Below, piece by piece: positions 28,706 through 37,500 of a stretch of DNA of 38,209 nt. Source of the DNA: Candidatus Poribacteria bacterium (GTDB lineage: Bacteria > Poribacteria > WGA-4E > PCPOR2b); contig JAGWBT010000007.1 of assembly GCA_021295755.1 (NCBI GenBank), forward strand, positions 1 to 38,209, in the 5' to 3' direction. The translations under genes and the position numbers were made by a program. The notes below the pieces were generated by a model, which saw only the letters and a list, made by a program, of their open reading frames with translations, was not told the DNA's origin and did not search any database. Position 1 is the stretch's first letter. Each line of letters begins with the position of its first letter.

Positions 28706-29194
28706 ATGAAACGCAGATGGTTCGTACTCACAGCGATTCTCGCAATGGCAGCAGTTACCGTTTTCCTGACCAATCAAGTCACCCAAGCCCAACGTCCAGA
28801 CCGCGGCGGGATGCGCGGTGGTGGTGGAGGCGAAAGACGTGGTGGGGGCGGAATGCGTGCATTCAATCCCACCTCAATTATTGACAATTCGTGGACAGAC
28901 CTCACATTCTCACTAAAGGTCGATAATGACACGCTCATCAAAGCCCGTCCAGTTTATCAGAAACATCGTGATGGTCTTGAAACAGCTGTCAAAGAAGCCA
29001 GTAGCTCCGGCGATTTCAGAGCAGTACGCGAAGCCATGGGGAAAATTCGCGATGGGTTTCAAACAGATTTGAAATCAGTTCTGACTGAAGAGCAGGTAGC
29101 CAAACTCGACGCACTCCAACAGGAGCGGATGCAGCAGATGATGAATCGCGGTGGAGGTGGAGGCCGAGGAGGTGGCGGCGGCAGAGGCCGCTAA
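28706..29194 (+). CDS. Small secreted Gly/Arg-rich Spy-like protein
   Basis: A 162-residue exported protein. The signal peptide covers about 1-28 (hydrophobic LTAILAMAAVTVFL, cleaved after VTQA). A Gly/Arg-rich stretch (residues about 31-51) is followed by a mostly helical region with the Spy/CpxP-type signature LTEEQVAKLDALQQERMQQM, cut here at the family-like LTxxQ motif around residue 126, and then a GGGGGRGGGGGRGR tail. Spy-type proteins are periplasmic chaperones or stress sensors, but the tail is not part of the known family. AAAGGAG lies eight bases before the ATG. A strong terminator follows, so this gene can be transcribed alone. The Gly/Arg-rich pattern recurs in the next gene. Confidence 0.7.
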   Translation: MKRRWFVLTAILAMAAVTVFLTNQVTQAQRPDRGGMRGGGGGERRGGGGMRAFNPTSIIDNSWTDLTFSLKVDNDTLIKARPVYQKHRDGLETAVKEASSSGDFRAVREAMGKIRDGFQTDLKSVLTEEQVAKLDALQQERMQQMMNRGGGGGRGGGGGRGR

Positions 29195-29207
29195 GCCATA
29201 ACATAGG

Positions 29208-29250
29208 AACAAGGGGAGATATGGATTCGTCCATTCTTCCCTTGTTTTTT
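29208..29250 (+). terminator. Rho-independent terminator after the Spy-like gene
   Basis: A long stem (AACAAGGGGAGATATGGA with TCCATTCTTCCCTTGTT, one bulge and one wobble) closes on a TTCG tetraloop at 29226-29229 and runs straight into TTTTTT at 29245-29250. It lies between the Spy-like gene and the adaptor gene, so the adaptor either has its own promoter or depends on read-through. Confidence 0.85.
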
Positions 29251-29276
29251 GTCTCGCCAACGAAGGGGAATAGCCG

Positions 29277-31340
29277 ATGCAAAAAAAATGGATCATTATC
29301 ATAGTGATTGCCGTCGTGATTCTCGTGTCCGGCGGCTTGTTGCTGCGCGGACAATTTGCTAAGGCAACCAAGGAGGAAGCCAGCAATGCGCCTGCAATCA
29401 AGACCGCCACGGTTGAGCGGGGCAATATTGAAGTGACAATTGACGCCACCGGGACCATTGAGCCGCTTAACATTGTTGAAGTGAGCTCCAAAGCCAGCGG
29501 TAAAATTTTAGAAATCACCGTTGAAGAAGGGGATTATGTGGAACAGGACGCTGTGATTGCGCGTATCGAAACCACCTATGTTTCAGCGGATCTGGAGCAG
29601 GCAAAGGCGGACTTTAACGCCGCCGAAGCACGCCTTGAGCAATCGAAGATTAATATCGAGTTGCAAAAGGAACAAACCGCGATTCAGATTCAACAAGCGG
29701 AAGAAAAGTTAGCCGAGGCAAACAAACAGTTGGAACAACTCAAAGAACAGATATACATAGAAAAAATAACCAATCAACGCCAGTTAGACGATGCGGAAAA
29801 TAGCCACGAGATGGCAAGGTTGCGATACGATCTCCTAACATCTAAAACGGTGCGAGAGGAGGAAAAGAAGCGTGCAGAAGCTAGTGTAGCTCAGGCAAAA
29901 GCCAACTTTGACCTTGCCAAAAAGGAATATGAGCGAAAGCAGAAACTTTTCGAGGGAAAATATATCTCAAAATCAGATCTTGACGCCGCTGAAACGCAGC
30001 GTAACTCCGCACGAGCGCAATACAACTCGGCTGTGGAGCAAGCCAAGCTAGTGGTACAACCGGCAAGCGAAGCGGAGTTAAAACTCTCAGAGGCTGAGAT
30101 TAAGAGAGCGGCGTACGCGGTTGATGCAGCAAAAGAACAGATCCAGAAAGAGAAGTATCGGGACATGGAGATAGAGATTCAGCAGCATCGTGTTACACAA
30201 GCCGAGGACGCTTTGGAGTTGGCACTTGCTAACAAGAAACAGATCAATCTGAAGGAAGAAGAACTGAAAAGTTCCACTGCGCAACGGATGCGTAGTGAGA
30301 GTGCTTTGCGACTCGCACAAGAAAGTTACGACGATACGGTTATCCGCGCCCCCATCTCCGGGACGGTTCTCGAAAAAAGAGTGGAGGAAGGACAGGTAAT
30401 AGTCTCTAGCTTTAGCAGTGGGGGAAGTAGGGGCGGTGCTGCTTCGTCCGAAGGGCAGGTGCTAGTAACGATGGCAGATCTCGAAAAGGTTTATGTGGCA
30501 ACGGAGGTTGACGAAACCGATATCGGCAAGGTGAAGGTCGGGCAGTCTGTGACCATCACCGTCGAAGCCTACCCGGACCAGCCGCTGCAAGGGCAGGTGC
30601 TTCGCATTGCGCCGCAAGGGCAGGTGGTTCAAAACGTAACGACATTTAAGGTCATCACCGAAATTACGAATACGCGTCCAAGGGGACGAGGGCGTTGGGG
30701 GAGAGGCGGTGGATTCACAGATCGCGGTGATAGCGGTTTCCCCCAAGGTGAGAGCAGGGGCGAATTTACGCCGGAGCAGCGAGAACGTTTTCGACAGATG
30801 CGTCAGCAGCGACAGGAAGAGGCGGCAGCGTCAGAGAGCACCGAAACGTCCAACGAAAATTTAGCGGAGGCTACCCCCACAGAAACACCCGATCCGTGGA
30901 TGGCGATGGCGGATAACTTCTTCGGCGGTCAAGGAGGGGGAGATTGGAATCGTGAAGAAACCCCATCGGAAGATACGGATACGCCATTCTTGAAGCCGGG
31001 AATGAATGCGACTGTTGAGATTGCTGCCACGAACAAGCGAAATATATTGGTTCTCCCGAATGAGGCGATTCTATCTTTCGGGAGCCGAAAAATGGTCCGT
31101 GTCGTCGGCGAAGATGGTCAGCCGGGGCGTCCACAGCCTATTGAGGCAGGCGTGAGTAGTTTCGACAGGACAGAGATCATCTCCGGCTTGAACGAAGGGC
31201 AAGCTGTCGCCGTAGGCGGTTTCGAGCGCAGAGGTGGCGGGGACATGGAGCGGTTCAGGCGTATGATGGGAAATCCGGCTTCTACAATGAGACGGATGCA
31301 GCGGAACGCCGGCGGCGGTGGCGGAAGAGGAGGCCGGTGA
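29277..31340 (+). CDS. MacA/HlyD-type periplasmic adaptor with Gly/Arg-rich insert
   Basis: A 687-residue membrane-fusion protein, much longer than usual (about 370-400). Residues 5-25 are a membrane anchor. A lipoyl half-domain starts VEVSSKASGKILEITVEEGDYV; a very long alpha-helical hairpin (about 105-350) with heptads follows, then the second half (VIRAPISGTVLEKRVEEGQV). The beta-barrel domain is split by an insert (about 465-570) that is Gly/Arg-rich and contains FTPEQRERFRQMRQQRQ. LKPGMNATVEI then resumes the normal fold. The C-terminus ends in a Met/Arg-rich helix and GGGGGRGGR. AAGGGG precedes the ATG. With the MacB-type permease 22 bases downstream it should form part of an export complex. 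Confidence 0.88.
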   Translation: MQKKWIIIIVIAVVILVSGGLLLRGQFAKATKEEASNAPAIKTATVERGNIEVTIDATGTIEPLNIVEVSSKASGKILEITVEEGDYVEQDAVIARIETTYVSADLEQAKADFNAAEARLEQSKINIELQKEQTAIQIQQAEEKLAEANKQLEQLKEQIYIEKITNQRQLDDAENSHEMARLRYDLLTSKTVREEEKKRAEASVAQAKANFDLAKKEYERKQKLFEGKYISKSDLDAAETQRNSARAQYNSAVEQAKLVVQPASEAELKLSEAEIKRAAYAVDAAKEQIQKEKYRDMEIEIQQHRVTQAEDALELALANKKQINLKEEELKSSTAQRMRSESALRLAQESYDDTVIRAPISGTVLEKRVEEGQVIVSSFSSGGSRGGAASSEGQVLVTMADLEKVYVATEVDETDIGKVKVGQSVTITVEAYPDQPLQGQVLRIAPQGQVVQNVTTFKVITEITNTRPRGRGRWGRGGGFTDRGDSGFPQGESRGEFTPEQRERFRQMRQQRQEEAAASESTETSNENLAEATPTETPDPWMAMADNFFGGQGGGDWNREETPSEDTDTPFLKPGMNATVEIAATNKRNILVLPNEAILSFGSRKMVRVVGEDGQPGRPQPIEAGVSSFDRTEIISGLNEGQAVAVGGFERRGGGDMERFRRMMGNPASTMRRMQRNAGGGGGRGGR

Positions 31341-31362
31341 TAATAAGGGAGGAATCGTATAG

Positions 31363-32577
31363 ATGGGAATGCTCGAAAGTTTAGCGAATGCGCTACGCAG
31401 TTTATTAGCAAACAAGCTTCGATCGGCGTTGACGATGCTTGGTGTTATTATCGGCGTGGGAGCGATTATGACCACGACCTCAATCGGCGAAGGGGCAAAA
31501 GCGGATATCACTGAGCGTATCCAGACACTCGGGGCGAACATCCTCGCGGTACGTCCGGGCCAAAGCCGTTTTCGTGGACGGAGTTCGGGGCAGGACCGTC
31601 AGAGTTTGAAGTATGAAGACGCTATGGTGTTGAGGGAACGCGCCCAAAATATTCTCTTAGTCACACCGGAAGTATCTTCACGCACTCAGGTCAAGCATGG
31701 AAACAAAAACCACAATACGACGGTTGTCGGTACAACGCCGGAGTATCAGGTTACAGCGAACTTCCCGGTTGAGAAAGGCGCGTTTTTTACCGAGAACGAT
31801 GTGCGGACTCGGCGTCGGGTGTGCACGTTGGGAAAAACAGTTGTTGATGAACTGTTCGATGAACGGGAAGATCCGATCGGTAAGACGGTCAAAATTCGGG
31901 GACTTAACTTCCGGGTGCTTGGCATCATGAAGGAAAAAGGGGCGAGCGGTTGGCGAAATCCGGACGATCAAATATTTATTCCGGTATCAACGGCGATGAA
32001 ACGGGTTTTTGGCAGGGATCATCTATCAAGTATCAACGCACAAGCAATCAGTAGTGAAGCGATGGAGCCAGCCCAAACCGAAATTGAGAATCTCTTGCGG
32101 AAACAGCACAAACTCCCTGCTAACAAGCAACTCGATTTTAATGTACGGAATCAAACGGAGTTCCTCGAAACACTTGAAGAATCAGGGCAGACGTTTACCT
32201 ACATGATTATGGGTATTGCAATCGTATCGCTGATCGTTGGTGGGATTGGGATTATGAATATCATGTTGGTGTCGGTGACAGAGCGCACAAGAGAGATAGG
32301 TTTACGGAAGGCAGTAGGTGCCAAACGTCATGACATCCTAATCCAGTTCCTAATCGAGGCGATGACGCTGTCGATTCTTGGCGGTCTGATTGGGATTGGG
32401 GTAGGGGTATTCGGGTCGAAAATGGTGCCATCACTCTGGGGGTGGCGGACAATTATTTCACCGATGTATACAGCGGTGGCGTTTTTCGTTGCAGCGTGGA
32501 TTGGTGTCTTCTTTGGGGCGTATCCGGCATGGAAAGCAGCAAAGTTGTCTCCGATTGAAGCTCTAAGACACGAATAA
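31363..32577 (+). CDS. MacB/FtsX-type ABC transporter permease
   Basis: A 404-residue permease with the MacB architecture: one N-terminal membrane helix preceded by LRSLLANKLRSALTMLGVIIG, a periplasmic domain (about 45-265), and three C-terminal helices (about 275-300, 325-350 and 362-385). VTERTREIGLRKAVGAKRHDI is the signature loop after helix 2, and the protein ends SPIEALRHE. The ATP-binding domain fused to true MacB is missing and there is no separate ATPase gene beside it in this window. GGAGG lies ten bases before the ATG. Family members act as mechanotransmission proteins that drive periplasmic cargo across the outer membrane. Confidence 0.92.
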   Translation: MGMLESLANALRSLLANKLRSALTMLGVIIGVGAIMTTTSIGEGAKADITERIQTLGANILAVRPGQSRFRGRSSGQDRQSLKYEDAMVLRERAQNILLVTPEVSSRTQVKHGNKNHNTTVVGTTPEYQVTANFPVEKGAFFTENDVRTRRRVCTLGKTVVDELFDEREDPIGKTVKIRGLNFRVLGIMKEKGASGWRNPDDQIFIPVSTAMKRVFGRDHLSSINAQAISSEAMEPAQTEIENLLRKQHKLPANKQLDFNVRNQTEFLETLEESGQTFTYMIMGIAIVSLIVGGIGIMNIMLVSVTERTREIGLRKAVGAKRHDILIQFLIEAMTLSILGGLIGIGVGVFGSKMVPSLWGWRTIISPMYTAVAFFVAAWIGVFFGAYPAWKAAKLSPIEALRHE

Positions 32578-32691
32578 ACAAATTCAGCACAAATGCGTCA
32601 AAAAAGCATCTTTAGGCGTTTGGGTTCAATATCATCCTCAATCTCACTTTAACCACCTCTTCAGAGGAAGGAGGCAAAGCAGACGATCTCT

Positions 32692-32731
32692 CGTTTTACG
32701 CATTACGCATCACGCATCACGTTTCACGCAC
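32692..32731. repeat. Short imperfect tandem repeat of ACGCAT(T/C)
   Basis: The stretch is made of repeated CGCATTACGCATCACGCATCACG-like units (written here as variants of a seven-base unit). It lies directly upstream of the lipoprotein start. Read in the gene's frame it codes for RFTHYASRITFHA, a basic segment that would suit the n-region of a signal peptide. Confidence 0.5.
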
Positions 32732-32742
32732 TATGTTGCACG

Positions 32743-34095
32743 TTGCTACCCCTCCTATTCGTCATCGGCTGCGCTGGAACAGACGAATCCCTCCGGCAGA
32801 GTGAGGAGCTAATCCGTTCAGGCAGACATGATGAAGCGGTCTCCTTGCTAGCGCAGGTCATTGCCGCCGACGATAGGAACCCGAAAGCCCGGATTTTGAT
32901 GGCACAGGCACATGAAGCACTGGAAAACTACGATCGCGCGATTCCCCAGTTCAAAGCTGCAATTCGATTGTACGTTGCCCAACCCGAAGACCGCGCGATG
33001 GCACGACTCCAGCTAGCGAAGATTTATCTGAGATTGGGGGTTCGCAAGGAGGGGGTTAATCAACTGCGCGCGATTGTCCATTCTACATCGGATAGCGCGG
33101 TGATACAACAGGTCGCAGGACTGGTCAGTGATGCTTACCAAGTGGTGCAGATTACAAAGGGAAATCCAGCTAACTACTCGCCGAGCTTTTCTCCCGATGG
33201 CGAACAGATTGCCTTTGCATCATCCCGGTTAGGTAATGGCGAAATCTATCTGATGGATGTGAATGGAAGCAATCTCCAACAGGTAACGTTCACACCGGAT
33301 TTCAATGACGATTCGCCGCGCTTTCTGGGCGATTCACGGTATATAGTGCACAGCCGCGAACCAAAAAGTGCCGGCGAAATCCATATTGTTCTCCAGAGCG
33401 ATGGAACAACGCCGGTCTACGCGGGTATTTATGTCACTCGCCTCGATAGAGAAGTAACACACGAACTGTTACCACTTGGACTGGGTGTCCGTGCACCGTG
33501 TTTATCGCCCGATTGGAAGCGTGTGGTTTATGAGGCAAGCAGGGATAGAACCTTAGACCTATACACCCTAGATTTGAACGACGTTGATCTGGAAAACGTG
33601 GGTGAAGGAATAATCATTCCTACACCCATCACCGATAGCGAGGCAGATGAGGGCAGCCCAACTTTCTTCCCGGATGGAAAACGGATTGCGTTTGTATCTG
33701 CAGGTCCAGAAGGTACGGGCCCGCGTCGTGTCGCCCCCGGTCGTAGCAAGCCGCTGCATCAGATCTATACCATCAATATTGATGGCACCGATGAAACACA
33801 TCTGAACCCCAACCCCTATGACTGCTACAGCCCGGTGATTGCGCCCGATGGGAAAACCATGGCTTTCGTCTCCGGACGGATGGATGACATTGAGATCTAT
33901 CTGATGGATATAGATGGGACGAATGAACGACGCATCACCAACGGCATCGGTGTCTCAGTACAACCCGCCTTTTCGCCAGACGGGCAAAAACTCGCATTTG
34001 TCTCTGACCGGAGCGGCACTCTCCAAATCTACCTGATGTCTTTTGACCAACCAGTAACACGAGATATATTGATCCAACACCTGCAAGGGGAGTAA
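32743..34095 (+). CDS. TPR and TolB-like PD40 propeller lipoprotein
   Basis: About 450 residues from a TTG at 32743. LLFVIGC is a lipobox, so the protein is probably a lipoprotein anchored at C10. TPR-type helices fill residues about 15-125 (RHDEAVSLLAQVIAADDRNP, NYDRAIPQFKAAIRL). From about 140 to 440 there are six PD40/TolB-like blades, each with SP.FSPDG..IAF.S....EIYLMD.DG. The start is doubtful: the frame stays open upstream to a TAA at 32650, and a strong AGGAAGGAGG at 32665-32674 is followed by ISRFTHYASRITFHALCC in the same frame, which would give a normal basic signal peptide. No ATG, GTG or TTG is present there; ATC at 32686 would be needed. Confidence 0.85.
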   Translation: MLPLLFVIGCAGTDESLRQSEELIRSGRHDEAVSLLAQVIAADDRNPKARILMAQAHEALENYDRAIPQFKAAIRLYVAQPEDRAMARLQLAKIYLRLGVRKEGVNQLRAIVHSTSDSAVIQQVAGLVSDAYQVVQITKGNPANYSPSFSPDGEQIAFASSRLGNGEIYLMDVNGSNLQQVTFTPDFNDDSPRFLGDSRYIVHSREPKSAGEIHIVLQSDGTTPVYAGIYVTRLDREVTHELLPLGLGVRAPCLSPDWKRVVYEASRDRTLDLYTLDLNDVDLENVGEGIIIPTPITDSEADEGSPTFFPDGKRIAFVSAGPEGTGPRRVAPGRSKPLHQIYTINIDGTDETHLNPNPYDCYSPVIAPDGKTMAFVSGRMDDIEIYLMDIDGTNERRITNGIGVSVQPAFSPDGQKLAFVSDRSGTLQIYLMSFDQPVTRDILIQHLQGE

Positions 34096-34162
34096 TTTCT
34101 TCACCAGAACCATCATCGAATATTTGACCACATATTCGAGCTATCCGAAAACGAAAGGAAAG

Positions 34163-36424
34163 ATGTCCATGGATTGTGAATTACAGAGATGTTCTCCCTC
34201 TCAAGGGAAAGCCCCCTACAAAACTTATTCGCTCGTTTGTTTATTTGCATATTTGCTCGCTTTAACGCCCCTTATGGTCAATGCATCCCAAAACGCCATT
34301 GAGTATCAGGCGGCGGCGTACCGGGCTTTTGGTAGTATTGAGATTGACGGCGATTTCAATGAATCAGACTGGCAGGAAGCCAAACCTGTTGGGCAATTTA
34401 GCCAAGTCGAACCGGATGCGGGTCAGTCTATGAGCCTACCGACCGAAGTCCGCATTCTCTATGATCAAGAGAATATCTATTTCGGTTTTACCTGTTTTGA
34501 TTCAGATATTTCCAAGCTAGTCGCCAACGATATGCGACGCGATGCTCGTCAGTTGCATGAAAACGACAACGTTTTCCTCATCCTCGACACCTACAACGAC
34601 AAACGAAGTGGGTTTGCGTTTCGCATTAATGCGTTGGGAGCGGTTCAGGATACCGCAGTAACCAACAGCGGCGATAGCTTTAACCGGGATTGGGATGCGG
34701 TGGTGGATTGCCAGAGCCAAATTCATTCTGACCGTTGGACCTCAGAAATTTCTATCCCCTTCGGTCAACTCCGTTTCAAGGAGAATGAACAGATGACATG
34801 GGGCCTGAATTTGTCGCGTGGCATCCGCCGAACCAATGAGGAAGGGACATGGGCACCGGTCCCCTCATCGTATGGTGGCCGCGCGAAATACCGTACCGCC
34901 TACATGGGCAGTCTAGTAGGCTTAGAAGGGATTAAACCGAAAAAACAGATTGAATTGCTGCCTTACGTTTTGCCCGGTGTGAGTCGAACCGAAGAGGATG
35001 ATAAGACGGATGGGGAGTTCGAGGTTGGATTAGACCTCAAGTACGGAGTGACCACGAATCTCATCGCTGATTTGACATTTAACACGGATTTCGCCCAGGT
35101 TGAAGCCGATGAGGAACAGGTCAATCTCACCCGCTACAGCCTGTTCTTTCCCGAGAAACGTCCGTTCTTCTTGGAGGGCGCCGGACTTTTCGATTTCGGT
35201 GTTCCGCGCCCTAGCTTTCGTCGTCCACCTCCGTTCCTCCTCTTCTACAGTCGTCGTATTGGCATCGAAGGCGGACATCCCGTTCCAATCATGGGAGGTG
35301 GCAAGATTACGGGAAAAATGGGGCCCTACGGCGTAGGCCTGCTCAACGTGTTTACCAATGAATTTCACACGGATGAATCGGTCACTGATCCCGACGAAAT
35401 TGTCGATGTGCCACGCACTAACTACTCTGTGCTAAGGATGACGCGTGACCTTTTCAGCGGTTCTCGTGTCGGTTTAATCGCCATTAACAAGCAGGATTCA
35501 GATGATTACAATCGTGCCGGTGGACTTGACTTCTCATATCGCCCAGCCGACAGATTAGAGATTCGTGGGTTGTGGGCACGGACAGCGGATTCAGAGGCGG
35601 ATGTCGGAGGTGATAATGCGTGGTACATCGGTTCAAATTGGCGGAATGATCTCTTTGACTTGTCAGCTGGATACACCGATATCGGTGACAATTTCAACCC
35701 AGAGGTTGGATATATCCGACACCAAGGAAGTCGTCGATTCCATAGTGAAACGCAGTACACACCCCGCCCCCGTAAATTTGGGATTCGCGAAATTCAGGTA
35801 GGACCGGAGATAGACTATATTCTCACTCAGGAAAATGAGTTGGAAACTCGTGATCTCACACTCGATAGTCGGATTGAACTTAACAATGGTGAGCGGATTA
35901 CGTTTCAAGTCAGACGTACAGCAGAGCACCTCGACGAAGATTTCGATATATATGATGATGTTATTATTCCCGTTGGTGAGTACGAATTTAATTGGTTCCG
36001 CGTAATGGTCGAAACCGATGAAAGCAAGATGTTCGCCGGACAGTTTGGGGTGAATGTTGGGAATTTCTTCGATGGCACGCGACGGGGTTTCGAGATGGAC
36101 GCCAACTTCAAACCGAGCGGACGACTTGTAGTCGAAACACAGTATCAATTTGACCGGGTCGAACTTCCCACAGGATCTTTCAATGCAAACGTGGTAGCAA
36201 GCCGGGTTGTCTACTCTTTCTCTACCCGTCTCTTTGCAAAGCTGTTCGCACAGTGGAATAGCGCAGACGATATCGTTTCAACTAACTTCCTGCTCAACTA
36301 TATCTACCGCCCAGGTAGCGACTTTTACTTCGTGTTTAACCAAGTTTATGACGAGGATAGCGGGAGTATTGGCCTCTCGGAATCAACAGTTGTCGGAAAG
36401 ATGACATATTGGTGGAACCCGTAA
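34163..36424 (+). CDS. DUF5916 outer-membrane protein with carbohydrate-binding-like N-terminus
   Basis: About 753 residues. A signal peptide (YSLVCLFAYLLALTPLMVNA) precedes a CBM9-like domain (about 40-225: IDGDFNESDWQEA, FGFTCFDSD, WTSEISIPFGQLRF). The rest is a beta-barrel of alternating strands with the DUF5916 signature TDFAQVEADEEQVNLTRYSLFF and PEKRPFFLEGAGLF. It ends in aromatic strand MTYWWNP, typical for outer-membrane insertion. Start: ATG at 34163 or 34169, with AGGAAAG giving better spacing to 34169; the frame is open further up to a TTG at 34124. It lies in the same direction as the TPR/PD40 gene, about 70 bases after it. A role in surface glycan binding or uptake is inferred. 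Confidence 0.88.
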   Translation: MSMDCELQRCSPSQGKAPYKTYSLVCLFAYLLALTPLMVNASQNAIEYQAAAYRAFGSIEIDGDFNESDWQEAKPVGQFSQVEPDAGQSMSLPTEVRILYDQENIYFGFTCFDSDISKLVANDMRRDARQLHENDNVFLILDTYNDKRSGFAFRINALGAVQDTAVTNSGDSFNRDWDAVVDCQSQIHSDRWTSEISIPFGQLRFKENEQMTWGLNLSRGIRRTNEEGTWAPVPSSYGGRAKYRTAYMGSLVGLEGIKPKKQIELLPYVLPGVSRTEEDDKTDGEFEVGLDLKYGVTTNLIADLTFNTDFAQVEADEEQVNLTRYSLFFPEKRPFFLEGAGLFDFGVPRPSFRRPPPFLLFYSRRIGIEGGHPVPIMGGGKITGKMGPYGVGLLNVFTNEFHTDESVTDPDEIVDVPRTNYSVLRMTRDLFSGSRVGLIAINKQDSDDYNRAGGLDFSYRPADRLEIRGLWARTADSEADVGGDNAWYIGSNWRNDLFDLSAGYTDIGDNFNPEVGYIRHQGSRRFHSETQYTPRPRKFGIREIQVGPEIDYILTQENELETRDLTLDSRIELNNGERITFQVRRTAEHLDEDFDIYDDVIIPVGEYEFNWFRVMVETDESKMFAGQFGVNVGNFFDGTRRGFEMDANFKPSGRLVVETQYQFDRVELPTGSFNANVVASRVVYSFSTRLFAKLFAQWNSADDIVSTNFLLNYIYRPGSDFYFVFNQVYDEDSGSIGLSESTVVGKMTYWWNP

Positions 36425-36473
36425 CATAATCGAGGCGTGATGAGGAACGGGTAAAAAATGAAGGAGTTTCTTG

Positions 36474-37496
36474 ATGAAATGGTTTTTGGGTTGGGCACTT
36501 GGACTTGGATTAGTACTAAGTGGACTGTTGGTTATCTCTCCGATTAGTCTTGCGGCAGAGGGGAACTGGTCAAAAAAAACCGACATGCCTTTTCCAAGAC
36601 TCTTTTTCTCGGTAAATGCAGCTGGTGAGTTGGTTTACGTTATTGGTGGTATGCTCGCCGAACCCATTGCCAGAGTCGATGTCTACAACCCCACGACTGA
36701 CACATGGGCGCAGAAAGCAGATATGCCAGCCGCACGCGCGGGAATCGTGACTGCTGTCGTCAATGAAAAGATATATGCCCTCGGTGGTTGGAACAACCAA
36801 GCGCCTGCGCTTTCGACCGTTGAGGAATATGATCCGGCAACCAATGTTTGGACACAGAAAGCCGACATGCCAACGGCAAGGGTGTTTTTTGCAACTGCTG
36901 TCGTGAATGGAAAAATCTACGCCATTGGTGGCATAGCGACAAACTTCGGTCCGGTGCTACCGGTTGTCGAAGTATACGATCCAGCGACTGACAAGTGGGA
37001 TCAAAAAGTTGACATGCCAAATCCTCGATCGGGAATGTCTGCTGCAACTGTGAATGGAAAAATCTACCTGTTCGGTGGCACGTCTAACGTGCAAGGCCCC
37101 GTGCTTGCGACCGTTGAGGAATACGACCCCACAGCGGAAGCTTGGACACCAAAAACAGATATGCCAAGCAAAAGGAGTGCCCTAGCAACCGGTGTTGTTG
37201 GAAAACAGATCTACGCAGTCGGTGGTGCTGCTGTCGTGCAAGGTCCGGGTTTGTCTACAGTTGAGAGGTATGATCCCGCGAGTGATACATGGTCGCAGGA
37301 AACGGACATGCCAACAGCAAGGGTGTTCTTGGGAGCGGGTATTGTGGGGAATAAGATCTACGCTGCTGGTGGGGTTGCAGAGGGATTAGGACCAGCCATT
37401 CTCCCTGCTATGGAGGAATTTGATACCGGCACGTTGCATGTCGAAGGAAAAGAAAAGTTGCCAGCACTCTGGGGGCAAATCAAGAGAAGGGATTAA
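36474..37496 (+). CDS. Secreted six-kelch beta-propeller protein
   Basis: A 340-residue exported protein. The signal peptide (hydrophobic LGWALGLGLVLSGLLVI, cut near SLAA) is followed by six kelch repeats, each with W..K.DMP..R, a double-strand segment, IYA.GG and V..YDPATD. The repeats are very alike and span almost the whole mature protein, closing a six-bladed propeller. AAGGAG lies seven bases before the ATG; the TTG three bases upstream is a less likely start. No enzyme motif is visible, so it is probably a binding protein. The C-terminal tail contains the ribosome-binding site of the next gene. Confidence 0.88.
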   Translation: MKWFLGWALGLGLVLSGLLVISPISLAAEGNWSKKTDMPFPRLFFSVNAAGELVYVIGGMLAEPIARVDVYNPTTDTWAQKADMPAARAGIVTAVVNEKIYALGGWNNQAPALSTVEEYDPATNVWTQKADMPTARVFFATAVVNGKIYAIGGIATNFGPVLPVVEVYDPATDKWDQKVDMPNPRSGMSAATVNGKIYLFGGTSNVQGPVLATVEEYDPTAEAWTPKTDMPSKRSALATGVVGKQIYAVGGAAVVQGPGLSTVERYDPASDTWSQETDMPTARVFLGAGIVGNKIYAAGGVAEGLGPAILPAMEEFDTGTLHVEGKEKLPALWGQIKRRD

Positions 37497-37500
37497 AACA

